Below are positions 1-6,040 of a DNA stretch of 9,207 bases, one piece after another. The DNA comes from an uncultured Saprospiraceae bacterium (GTDB lineage: Bacteria; Bacteroidota; Bacteroidia; Chitinophagales; Saprospiraceae). Both the position numbers and the translations under genes were made by a program. The number at the start of each line of letters is the position of its first letter. Within the stretch, counting starts at the first letter, position 1. The stretch covers positions 1 to 9,207 of the forward strand of contig CAKZUM010000673.1 in NCBI GenBank assembly GCA_937921525.1. Reading direction: 5' to 3'. The notes under the pieces were generated by a model. The model was not told the DNA's origin and did no database searches. It saw only the letters and a program-made list of their open reading frames with translations.

Positions 1-218
1 CACGACCTACAAAAATCCAAAAAAATCCGTGTAGCTACGAAGTAGCTCAGCGTTGAATTATGTCTTATAAGCTGCCTAGTTTTTCTTAATTTGACGACAT
101 TCCACTTGCAGTGGTCCGATGAATACAATTGAATGCCACAATTTTGTTATACACTCAACTGGTTCTTTGATAAATTCAGTGTTCAAAGAATGTTTTAAAT
201 TAAAAAATTACGGCTAAT
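1..218. other. Non-coding leader region
   Basis: I see no supportable gene here; all frames are short and broken by stops. It holds small inverted repeats: AGCTAC/GTAGCT around a GAA loop at 33-47, CCACT/AGTGG at 102-114, and a longer one at 163-190 listed separately. The stretch is AT-rich and should contain the promoter of the gene starting at 219, but I cannot point to a convincing TTTG/TAnnTTTG promoter of the Bacteroidota type. Confidence 0.5.
163..190. repeat. 8-bp inverted repeat upstream of the first gene
   Basis: TTCTTTGA (163-170) and TCAAAGAA (183-190) are perfect reverse complements separated by 12 bases. The repeat ends 28 bases before the TTG start of the metallohydrolase gene. 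It could be an operator, a leader hairpin or the tail of an upstream transcript. No clear T-tract follows, so a terminator is the weakest option. Confidence 0.35.
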
Positions 219-1148
219 TTGGAAAGAATTATTGGTAGCTATACAGGGCAAAAAAAAGGACCTTTACTTATTTGTTTTGGTAGCATACATGGGAATGAAC
301 CCGCAGGTATTCAAGCTATAACAGAATTGTTAGATCGCTTAAAAAAAGAACCTCTCTGTAATCCTGATTTTGAATTTAACGGTCGTTTGTTAGGTATTCG
401 TGGAAATTTGAGAGCCATTGAGGCAGGAAAAAGATACTTACAAAAAGACCTAAATCGCCAATGGACCAAAGAAAATATTGAGCGAATTACTGCTACCACT
501 CCTACCTTGTTAGAGGCAGAAGACTTAGAAATAAAAGAAATACTTGCCTTAATTCATTCTGAAATTGAGACTTATCAGCCTTCGAATTTAGTTGTCTTAG
601 ATCTTCATACAACTACTGCGCATGGCGGTATTTTTACGGTAGTAACAGATGCCCCCGAAAGCATACGAATTGGTATTGAATTACATGCGCCTGTTATTAT
701 GGGCCTATTAAAAGGGATTAATGGAACAACCCTTCATTATTTTAATACCGATAATTTTAAAATCCCCACCACTGCAATTTGTTTTGAATCGGGTCAACAT
801 CAAGAACCATTATCTACCACTCGTGCAGTATCTGCATTGATCAATTGTTTGAGAACCATCGGTTGTGTAGACCCTTCGCATATAGAAACTAAACACGACG
901 AAATTTTACAAGAATATTCAGAAGGATTGCCAAAGCTGACGCAATTGATAAAGACTCATCGTATACAATCGGAAGATGAATTTAGGATGCGACCCGGCTA
1001 TAAAAATTTTCAATGGTTGGAGAAAGGATCGGCTATCGCCGATGATAAAAATGGGCCGATAGTTATTGAGGAAGATTGTTTTTTATTGATGCCCTTGTAT
1101 CAGAAACAGGGGGATGATGGGTTCTTCCTGATTCGGGAGGTTGAATAA
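219..1148 (+). CDS. Succinylglutamate desuccinylase/aspartoacylase family metallohydrolase
   Basis: Predicted zinc-dependent amidohydrolase of the AstE/AspA family (carboxypeptidase M14-like fold), which removes an acyl group from an N-acylated amino acid. The 309 residues carry the family's zinc site: H24 and E27 in the GSIHGNEP segment and H130 in DLHTT. R72 and DLNR (77-80) match the substrate-carboxylate binders R63 and N70-R71 of human aspartoacylase. E190 in CFESGQH matches its catalytic glutamate. No signal peptide is visible, so it is probably cytosolic. The start is TTG at 219: an in-frame stop lies at 201-203 and there is no in-frame ATG before residue 161; ATT at 207 is a less likely alternative. 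There are no arginine-catabolism (ast) genes nearby, so the substrate is open. It converges on proA. Family assignment is firm; specificity is not. Confidence 0.88.
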   Translation: MERIIGSYTGQKKGPLLICFGSIHGNEPAGIQAITELLDRLKKEPLCNPDFEFNGRLLGIRGNLRAIEAGKRYLQKDLNRQWTKENIERITATTPTLLEAEDLEIKEILALIHSEIETYQPSNLVVLDLHTTTAHGGIFTVVTDAPESIRIGIELHAPVIMGLLKGINGTTLHYFNTDNFKIPTTAICFESGQHQEPLSTTRAVSALINCLRTIGCVDPSHIETKHDEILQEYSEGLPKLTQLIKTHRIQSEDEFRMRPGYKNFQWLEKGSAIADDKNGPIVIEEDCFLLMPLYQKQGDDGFFLIREVE

Positions 1149-1156
1149 CCATGTAG

Positions 1157-1238
1157 TTTTTTTTTAAACCACATAGTTACATAGGCCACATAGTTAGGAT
1201 GTAGCTATGTGGCCTATGTAACTATGTGGCAAAAAAAA
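1157..1238. repeat. Perfect 25-bp palindrome of CACATAG units
   Basis: Arms 1169-1193 and 1205-1229 are exact reverse complements over 25 bases with an 11-base loop. Each arm is three degenerate tandem copies of an 8-9-base unit ending in ACATAG. A T9 run (1157-1165) on the left and an A8 run (1231-1238) on the right extend the pairing past a small internal loop. It lies between the convergent 3' ends of the metallohydrolase and proA genes. On either strand the T-run is 5' of the hairpin rather than 3', so it is not a standard intrinsic terminator, though it may act as a bidirectional transcript end or stabiliser. A diverged half copy is at 2646-2670. Confidence 0.85.
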
Positions 1239-1285
1239 CATTTTATCTAATTATAAAAGTTAGATGGTTTAAAATATTAGAGTTA

Positions 1286-2548
1286 TCAGGAACGCGTCTG
1301 CCCATCCCCTCGTACGATCCATTTATAGCTCGTTAACTCTTCTAATGCCATTGGGCCACGAGCGTGTAATTTTTGGGTACTAATCCCTATCTCTGCCCCC
1401 ATTCCAAATTGTCCTCCATCCGTAAAGGCGGTCGAGGAGTTGGCATAGACTACCGCTGCATCTACATTTTTTAAAAAATAATCACAGGTTGCTGTGTCTT
1501 CCGCTACAATCGCTTCACTATGCTTGGAGCTATATGCTGCTATATGGTCTATCGCATCATCAAGGCTACTAACTGTTTTGATAGACATTTTCATAGACAA
1601 AAATTCTGTCCCAAAACTTTCGCTAGTCGCAGGATGTAATAAGTCTGCTTGATAACTATTTTTCAAATGTGCATAAGCTGATTCATCCGCATAGACGAGG
1701 CATTGGTGGTTGGTATCTAAGCCAGCCATTATAAAAGATAAATCTTTTAAACGACTCTCGTGGATAACTAAACAATCTAAAGCATTACAAACACTTACTC
1801 TTCTCGATTTAGCGTTTTGAATAATCGCTTTTCCTTTTTCTATATCCGCACTTTCTGCTATATAGGTATGTACTATTCCTGCACCAGTTTCTATAACGGG
1901 TACTTTGGAATGTTCCCTTACAAAATTAATTAACCCTTGACTTCCTCTTGGGATAATGGTACTCACGTCATCTACTGCTTCCAATATTGGCTGTAGTGCC
2001 TCTCGTTCACTCGGTGCTAAATAAACCACATCTGATAAATCATACTTCGCTAACACCTCCTGAATAATCTGAATAATGGCAATATTAGAAAAATGAGCAT
2101 CTCGACTCCCTTTCAATACGGAAGCATTTCCTGATTTAAAACAAAGGGCAAATACATCGAAAGTTACATTGGGGCGAGATTCAAATACAATTCCTATCAC
2201 TCCTAACGGAACAGATGTTTTGGTCATTGCCAAGCCATTTGGCACACTTCTTTGATCTAGTACTTTATTCAATGGAGAGGGCAAATCCGCTACTTTACGA
2301 ATATCTTTTACTATACTTTCAAGACGGTCTTTATTTAATAAGAGACGATCATATTTAGGGTTCGAAGAATCCATTCGATCTAAATCCTTCTGATTTTCTT
2401 CTAAGATAGATGGGATATTTTGAAGCGTTAAATCCGCTACCTCATTTAAGATAGTATGAATATCTTTGTCAGATAATCGAACTAATTTTCGACTTGCTTT
2501 ATTTACTTCCTTTAGTTTAGTGAGAATGTCTACTTTTTCTGCTATCAT
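1286..2548 (-). CDS. proA: Gamma-glutamyl phosphate reductase (glutamate-5-semialdehyde dehydrogenase)
   Basis: Second step of proline synthesis: NADPH-dependent reduction of gamma-glutamyl phosphate, made by ProB, to glutamate 5-semialdehyde, which cyclises and is reduced by ProC. It is a cytosolic enzyme of the aldehyde dehydrogenase superfamily. Visible family marks are VFESRPNVT, the catalytic cysteine in RRVSVCNALDCLV (C254 counted from the ATG), the ProA signature AIDHIAAYSSKHSEAI near the C-terminus, and the terminal block HARGPMALEELTSYKW. I chose ATG at 2548, giving 420 residues, close to the 417 of E. coli ProA. A TTG at 2587 would add 13 residues that I do not recognise as part of the family. 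No proB or proC is adjacent: the upstream neighbour is divergent and the downstream one convergent, so proA is probably transcribed alone. Confidence 0.95.
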   Translation of the reverse strand: MIAEKVDILTKLKEVNKASRKLVRLSDKDIHTILNEVADLTLQNIPSILEENQKDLDRMDSSNPKYDRLLLNKDRLESIVKDIRKVADLPSPLNKVLDQRSVPNGLAMTKTSVPLGVIGIVFESRPNVTFDVFALCFKSGNASVLKGSRDAHFSNIAIIQIIQEVLAKYDLSDVVYLAPSEREALQPILEAVDDVSTIIPRGSQGLINFVREHSKVPVIETGAGIVHTYIAESADIEKGKAIIQNAKSRRVSVCNALDCLVIHESRLKDLSFIMAGLDTNHQCLVYADESAYAHLKNSYQADLLHPATSESFGTEFLSMKMSIKTVSSLDDAIDHIAAYSSKHSEAIVAEDTATCDYFLKNVDAAVVYANSSTAFTDGGQFGMGAEIGISTQKLHARGPMALEELTSYKWIVRGDGQTRS

Positions 2549-2645
2549 TAGGATTATATTTTGAACATTGACACTTGCGGTGTCCAATTATATTTAAAAT
2601 CAATGGATAAGTTTATATAAAACACAAAAATGTTTGACAGTTTTA

Positions 2646-2670
2646 CCACATAGGTACATAGACCACATAG
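2646..2670 (+). repeat. Half copy of the CACATAG repeat
   Basis: This stretch matches the left arm of the palindrome at 1169-1193 in 23 of 25 positions and has the same three-unit build: CCACATAG, then TACATAG, then CCACATAG with single-base joins. Like the first copy it is preceded by a short T/A run. The inverted right arm is missing. The two copies bracket proA, which suggests a dispersed intergenic repeat family rather than chance. Confidence 0.7.
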
Positions 2671-2747
2671 CATGGCAATGTATATTACAGCTCTAGCTCT
2701 GTCAATTTAATTTTATCAAACTAAGTGCTAGAACAAAAATAACTAGT

Positions 2748-2916
2748 ATTGAAGTTGTTTAAAAATGTATTACTGCATTATTTGCAAGTCATTGATTCCT
2801 AGGATCTTCAGCTTTTTTGATTCCCGTAGCTAAGGCTACGAAAATCAAAAAGAGCTTCGCCCTAGAAATCAAGTACTTACAACTAATATCAGACTACATT
2901 CTTAAACAACTTCATT
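2748..2916. repeat. 169-bp imperfect palindrome, MITE-like
   Basis: The two halves are reverse complements over almost their whole length, centred near 2832-2835. The outer 50 bases (2748-2797 against 2867-2916) match in about 38 positions by hand alignment, including GAAGTTGTTTAA at the tip. Further in, TTTTTGAT pairs with ATCAAAAA, and the centre is a perfect CGTAGC-TAAG-GCTACG hairpin (2825-2840). TA dinucleotides at 2747-2748 and 2916-2917 could be a target duplication, as made by IS630/Tc1-type transposases. No transposase is encoded. It ends 59 bases before the IYD-like start codon, so it may also affect that gene's expression. Confidence 0.7.
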
Positions 2917-2946
2917 AACAGGAAGATAAAAGGAATCGTTCCTGTT
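2917..2946 (+). repeat. Leader hairpin with two alternative pairings
   Basis: AACAGGAA (2917-2924) is a perfect complement of TTCCTGTT (2939-2946). AGGAA at 2931-2935 can instead pair with TTCCT (2939-2943) across a 3-base loop, and the two pairings exclude each other. The element is 29 bases upstream of the ATG at 2976. It may be a protein-binding site or a leader structure; function is unknown. Confidence 0.35.
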
Positions 2947-2975
2947 TCTAAAAAAATAAGACCAAATAATTTACT

Positions 2976-3638
2976 ATGCAATCATCAAATTTTATACCGT
3001 ACAAAGGGATCACTTATCCAGAAGACGTTTCGCTTCAAAGAAGTAAAGATTTTTATGAGTACATGGATCGTCGTAGAACGGTACGAGAGTTTTCTGACCG
3101 ACCTGTGTCTAAAGAGATTATCGACCATTTGGTAATGACGGCATCCACAGCGCCATCAGGTGCTCATAAACAGCCTTGGACTTTTTGTGCCGTATCGAAT
3201 ATGGAAATCAAATCAGCTATCCGAAAAGCAGCGGAAAAAGAAGAGTACGATAGTTATAATGGAAGAATGTCTGAGGAATGGTTGGATGCTTTAAAGCCGT
3301 TTGGTACAGATTGGAATAAACCTTTTTTAGAAATTGCGCCTTGGCTAATTATTGTTTTTAAAAAATCTTATGATTTGGAGGATGGGGTAAAGAGTAAAAA
3401 TTACTACGTCAATGAGTCGGTAGGTATAGCTATTGGTTTTTTATTAGCGGCTATTCACAATGCGGGTTTGGTTTCCCTAACACATACGCCAAGCCCTATG
3501 AATTTTCTACAAAAAATTTTAAATCGACCGGAAAACGAAAGAGCCTATTTATTAATACCTGTTGGCTATCCTGAAGTAGATACACAGGTTCCTGCTATTG
3601 ATCGGAAAGAAAAGGAGGCGGTCTTGAAGTATTATTAA
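2976..3638 (+). CDS. Nitroreductase-family flavoprotein, iodotyrosine deiodinase (IYD)-like
   Basis: FMN-dependent enzyme of the nitroreductase superfamily, closest by motif to iodotyrosine deiodinase, which reductively removes halogen from halotyrosines. Evidence over 220 residues: RRRTVREFSDRPV (32-44) for flavin phosphate binding; TAPSGAHKQPWTF (58-70); and residues E90, Y94 and K115, which line up with human E157, Y161 and K182, the lid residues that hold the amino-acid zwitterion. NYYVNESVGIA, GLVSLTHTPSP and RPENERAYLLIPVGYP follow in the order seen in the family. There is no N-terminal membrane anchor, unlike the mammalian enzyme, so it should be soluble and cytosolic. It starts at ATG 2976 with no Shine-Dalgarno match, stands alone, and ends in a terminator hairpin. 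Halotyrosine substrate is inferred from the triad; the physiological role in bacteria is unclear. Confidence 0.88.
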   Translation: MQSSNFIPYKGITYPEDVSLQRSKDFYEYMDRRRTVREFSDRPVSKEIIDHLVMTASTAPSGAHKQPWTFCAVSNMEIKSAIRKAAEKEEYDSYNGRMSEEWLDALKPFGTDWNKPFLEIAPWLIIVFKKSYDLEDGVKSKNYYVNESVGIAIGFLLAAIHNAGLVSLTHTPSPMNFLQKILNRPENERAYLLIPVGYPEVDTQVPAIDRKEKEAVLKYY

Positions 3639-3641
3639 GGG

Positions 3642-3694
3642 ATCGCCTTTTTGTCCAGCAACTTCCTGTTGCTGGACAAATTAAGGCGATTTTG
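3642..3694 (+). terminator. Terminator hairpin after the IYD-like gene
   Basis: A perfect 12-bp stem (3651-3662 with 3668-3679, loop TTCCT) sits inside a second perfect 8-bp stem, ATCGCCTT (3642-3649) with AAGGCGAT (3683-3690). A short run of four T follows. It begins four bases after the stop codon. The T-tract is short but the stem is strong, so a rho-independent terminator for the + strand gene is likely. Confidence 0.7.
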
Positions 3695-3719
3695 AAATAA
3701 CTTCCGTATCTGAAAGTAC

Positions 3720-3752
3720 ACGTTTACTAAACCTTTGAGGTTTAGTAAACGT
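3720..3752 (-). terminator. 14-bp hairpin at the 3' side of the OmpA gene
   Basis: ACGTTTACTAAACC (3720-3733) is a perfect complement of 3739-3752 around a 5-base loop. It lies 17 bases beyond the stop codon of the minus-strand OmpA gene. On that strand no real T-tract follows, so it may stop transcription weakly or protect the mRNA 3' end. It pairs with the neighbouring hairpin at 3642-3690 as the convergent-end structure for the two genes. Confidence 0.5.
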
Positions 3753-3768
3753 AACTCAAACGTAACTC
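3747..3768. repeat. 11-bp perfect tandem duplication
   Basis: AAACGTAACTC occurs twice head to tail (3747-3757 and 3758-3768), directly next to the OmpA stop codon at 3770-3772. The first unit overlaps the right arm of the hairpin at 3720-3752. It looks like a local slippage or duplication product. Confidence 0.7.
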
Positions 3769-3769
3769 A

Positions 3770-5296
3770 TTAATTTACATACAAATTAAACTCTACCCGC
3801 CGATTCTTTCTTCTTCCCTCTGCTGTTTTATTTGTGGCAATAGGCTGAGTCACCCCATAGCCTATATAGCTAATTCTATTACTAGGGACTCCTCTAGATA
3901 AAATGTAATCGTAACAAGCTTTGGCCCTTCTTTCGGAGAGTACCTGATTATGACGAGTACCACCAATAATATCTGTATGCCCTGCTATACTCACCTTATA
4001 GCCTGGGTACTTCAACATGATATCAGCAATCTGATTCAGCACACTATAAGAAGATGGCTTTAAACTAGCTTTATTATTATCAAATTGGACATCTTGTGCC
4101 GCTAAATTTAATAGCTCTTTTTCGTCTGATCTTAATTCTGGACAACCAAAGTTGGATGCAGGACCAAAAGTGGCAGGACATTTATCACTTGGATCTGGCA
4201 CACCATCATTATCTGTATCTGGACAACCACCTGCTGCAATAGAACCAGATAATCCTGGACATCTGTCATCTTTATCTGCAACACCGTCACCATCGCCATC
4301 TGGACAACCATTCGGACCTGTTTCATTAGGACATGGATCGTCCTTATCTGGTACGCCATCTCCATCTGCGTCAGGACAGCCTTTCGACTGGACTGTACCT
4401 GCACCATCTGGGCATTCATCCATATCGTCCGTGACACCATCACCGTCACTATCTTTTTTAGACGGATCATCCATGCTATCTTCTCCGTTCATATCGTCTT
4501 TGTCCTCTCCATCTGGACAGCCATTATTTTCTGCAACACCTGCTTCCTCTGGACATTCATCGTCTTTATCTGCTATTCCGTCCTCATCGCCATCTGGACA
4601 ACCATTAACAGCACCTGCTTCCGTAGGACATTCGTCTTCACTATCTGCCACCCCATCATTATCTGTATCAGGGCAACCCATCGCTAGTCTTGAACCTACG
4701 ACATTTGGACATTTATCTATATCGTCAGGCACTCCATCTTTATCCGCATCTTTAGGTCCTTTTTTACCTATCCCCATGATAAAACCAACTCCTAATTCCA
4801 AAGCATTTCTATTATCTATTGGTGAAAAACGGTAAGCAGCTTGCGCATTGATAAAAGCACGTTCCCAAATATTAAAATTAACTCCTACACCTATGGGCGC
4901 CTGAAAATGACCATCCTCCATATTTTCAATAACATATCCTCCGCCCGCAAAAATATAAGGAGTGGCAGGCATTCCTTCTCTGTAGAATTTACCTTTAAAT
5001 ATTCCGTCAATACCTACAATACTCTCATTGTCTATATCATTTTTAAAATCCACTACGCCAAATCTGATAGGTACACCAAAATCCAGGTATTGATTAACAC
5101 TTCTTAAATAAGAAATTTCATATCCTGTGGAAATATTATCTATGGTTGCACTCTCTCCTTCATTCGCACTATAGTAATCTAAAAAGAGAACCTTAAAACC
5201 TAAGGCATTGGGATCATTAGGCGTTTGGGCATTGGCGGAAAAACTTCCAGCTATTAGTAAAATAGCCATTGCGAAAGCTATCATTCTTTTTCTCAT
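3770..5296 (-). CDS. OmpA-family outer-membrane protein with thrombospondin type-3 repeats
   Basis: Structural envelope protein predicted to link the outer membrane to peptidoglycan. Order over 508 residues: signal peptide (1-23, basic MRKR start, hydrophobic core, ANA cleavage site before Q24); a beta-barrel-like N-terminal domain (about 30-178); seven thrombospondin type-3 calcium-binding repeats of the DxDxDGxxDxxDxCP type (183-386); and an OmpA C-terminal peptidoglycan-binding domain (about 400-506) with GHTD (439-442) and NQVLSERR (450-457). The linker holds 14 cysteines, exactly two per repeat, likely disulfide-bonded in the periplasm; C461 in the OmpA domain has no partner. Repeats 3 and 4 are separated by an acidic insert (262-281) that lacks the motif. 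Start is ATG at 5296; M5 is possible but would shorten the basic n-region. It is monocistronic, with a long upstream gap and a convergent downstream neighbour. Confidence 0.93.
   Translation of the reverse strand: MRKRMIAFAMAILLIAGSFSANAQTPNDPNALGFKVLFLDYYSANEGESATIDNISTGYEISYLRSVNQYLDFGVPIRFGVVDFKNDIDNESIVGIDGIFKGKFYREGMPATPYIFAGGGYVIENMEDGHFQAPIGVGVNFNIWERAFINAQAAYRFSPIDNRNALELGVGFIMGIGKKGPKDADKDGVPDDIDKCPNVVGSRLAMGCPDTDNDGVADSEDECPTEAGAVNGCPDGDEDGIADKDDECPEEAGVAENNGCPDGEDKDDMNGEDSMDDPSKKDSDGDGVTDDMDECPDGAGTVQSKGCPDADGDGVPDKDDPCPNETGPNGCPDGDGDGVADKDDRCPGLSGSIAAGGCPDTDNDGVPDPSDKCPATFGPASNFGCPELRSDEKELLNLAAQDVQFDNNKASLKPSSYSVLNQIADIMLKYPGYKVSIAGHTDIIGGTRHNQVLSERRAKACYDYILSRGVPSNRISYIGYGVTQPIATNKTAEGRRKNRRVEFNLYVN
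4139..4750 (-). repeat. Thrombospondin type-3 repeat coding block
   Basis: Seven in-frame copies of a roughly 25-37-residue calcium-binding unit within the OmpA gene. The DNA is internally repetitive, which makes copy-number change by slippage or recombination possible. The antisense strand shows a long open frame rich in S, G and P here; that is a by-product of the repeated D/G/P codons, not a gene. Confidence 0.85.
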
Positions 5297-5402
5297 GCTC
5301 GGTTAATGGTTTGTCATAACTCTTATATAGCGACTTCTCCGAAATTTCTATTTAAGAACTACTAATTTGTTTAACAATAATTTGTTGCAATTGTAACTTT
5401 TT

Positions 5403-5506
5403 TAGAATAGAGAGTAGAGATGTATTTCGTTCCAATCTGCGAACCCCTTGGCAGGCAGGTTAGAACGAAATACGTCGCTGTTCTCGCTGGTCTACTCTCT
5501 GTTCTA
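5403..5506. repeat. 104-bp interrupted palindrome
   Basis: The outer arms 5403-5418 and 5491-5506 match in 15 of 16 positions (AGAGAGTAGA with TCTACTCTCT). The inner arms GTATTTCGTTC (5422-5432) and GAACGAAATAC (5463-5473) are perfect over 11 bases, with a few further pairs towards the centre. The right half has 17 bases between inner and outer arms against 3 on the left, so the structure is asymmetric, as if one arm gained sequence. It is GC-richer than its surroundings. It resembles a small non-coding palindromic repeat or MITE; no terminal duplication is obvious. Confidence 0.65.
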
Positions 5507-5882
5507 TTTCCATCCTTATATCCCTATGAATTTCTTATATGTGTTCAATAGGCACATTAAATGTCCAAAAGATTGTGTGGAAAGGGATAAAATAGGAAAG
5601 AAAGGATCGTTAAAATTTCTTATTAGTATTTTTTAACAGCCTAGTTTTGTATAAATCAAGGTAAAATAAGTTAAAAAATTCTATGTATACACTCCTAAAC
5701 TATTGTTAATACGGCACTTACTAAAATAAGTTTTCAATAATATCTTTTTTGCCAAGAAATAGCATTTTCATTAAATAGAAAAGACTGTGAACATAAGCCA
5801 AAGAGGTACATTTAAAATGATCCCATAATAATTGAAAAGAATTTAATTCATTAATTTGCTATTCATAAAAAAACAATTTAGA

Positions 5883-5913
5883 TTTGCAGCCGCTTCTAAG
5901 GAAGTTGTATATG
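5883..5913 (+). promoter_or_regulatory. Possible promoter of tRNA-Phe
   Basis: TTTG (5883-5886) is followed 21 bases later by TATATG (5908-5913), ending 12 bases before the mature tRNA 5' end. Read another way it is TTGCAG, 18 bases, TATATG. Position and spacing suit a primary sigma factor promoter, but the downstream element is only a partial match to the Bacteroidota TAnnTTTG consensus. Confidence 0.35.
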
Positions 5914-5925
5914 CTTAATATATAT

Positions 5926-6001
5926 GGGACGATAGCTCAGTTGGTAGAGCAATGGACTGAAAATCCATGTGTCGGGGGTTCAATTCCCTCTCGTCCCACC
6001 A
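5926..6001 (+). tRNA. tRNA-Phe (anticodon GAA)
   Basis: A complete 76-base cloverleaf. Acceptor stem GGGACGA (5926-5932) pairs with TCGTCCC (5991-5997). The D-arm reads GCTCAGTTGGTAGAGC. The anticodon stem ATGGA/TCCAT closes the loop CTGAAAA with GAA at 5959-5961. The T-arm contains GGTTCAATT, with one G-U pair in the T-stem. Discriminator A5998 and a gene-encoded CCA (5999-6001) are present. It is a single tRNA gene with its own terminator. Confidence 0.97.
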
Positions 6002-6004
6002 GTA

Positions 6005-6040
6005 AAAGCCTCTAAATAGTTATTATTTAGGGGCTTTTTT
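6005..6040 (+). terminator. Rho-independent terminator of tRNA-Phe
   Basis: A 14-bp stem (6005-6018 with 6024-6037, one G-U pair, 5-base loop) runs into a tract of six T (6035-6040). It begins three bases after the encoded CCA. This is a classic intrinsic terminator and separates the tRNA from the downstream outer-membrane protein gene. Confidence 0.9.

Larger units (their letters stand above)
2549..2975. other. Divergent intergenic region between proA and the IYD-like gene
   Basis: About 430 bases with no gene. It holds the half copy of the CACATAG repeat (2646-2670), which is itself bracketed by TTGACAG (2634-2640) and CTGTCAA (2699-2705). It also holds the 169-bp imperfect palindrome (2748-2916) and a short leader hairpin region (2917-2946). 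Both outward promoters must lie here, but I cannot identify either with confidence. Confidence 0.6.
5297..5925. other. Intergenic region between the OmpA gene and tRNA-Phe
   Basis: About 630 AT-rich bases with no convincing gene. The left part is the OmpA leader. A 104-bp palindrome occupies 5403-5506. The rest (5507-5880) shows no structure that I can support. The tRNA promoter lies at the right end. An open frame of 62 codons (5448-5636) starts at a TTG inside the palindrome and has no family resemblance, so I leave it out. Confidence 0.5.

Noticed and set aside
1..60. Minus-strand remnant of a coding sequence or mobile element
   Set aside because: A short open stretch on the minus strand is bounded by stops within a few dozen codons and I could not match it to any family. 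The small GTAGCT hairpin alone is not enough.
1169..1229. CRISPR-like or intrinsic-terminator reading of the CACATAG palindrome
   Set aside because: The units have no spacers between them, which rules out a CRISPR array. The T-run is on the 5' side of the stem on both strands, which does not fit a standard terminator.
4132..4470. Minus-strand open frame of 112 codons inside the OmpA gene
   Set aside because: It is a shifted frame through the same repeat DNA, with low-complexity M/V/Q content and no domain.
4152..4835. Long + strand open frame (227 codons) rich in S, G and P
   Set aside because: It is the antisense of the thrombospondin type-3 block. The composition follows from repeated Asp/Gly/Pro codons on the other strand, and the minus-strand protein has a signal peptide and recognisable domains.
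5448..5636. Open frame of 62 codons upstream of tRNA-Phe
   Set aside because: It starts at a TTG inside the 5403-5506 palindrome, shows no recognisable motif, and its length is expected by chance in AT-rich intergenic DNA.
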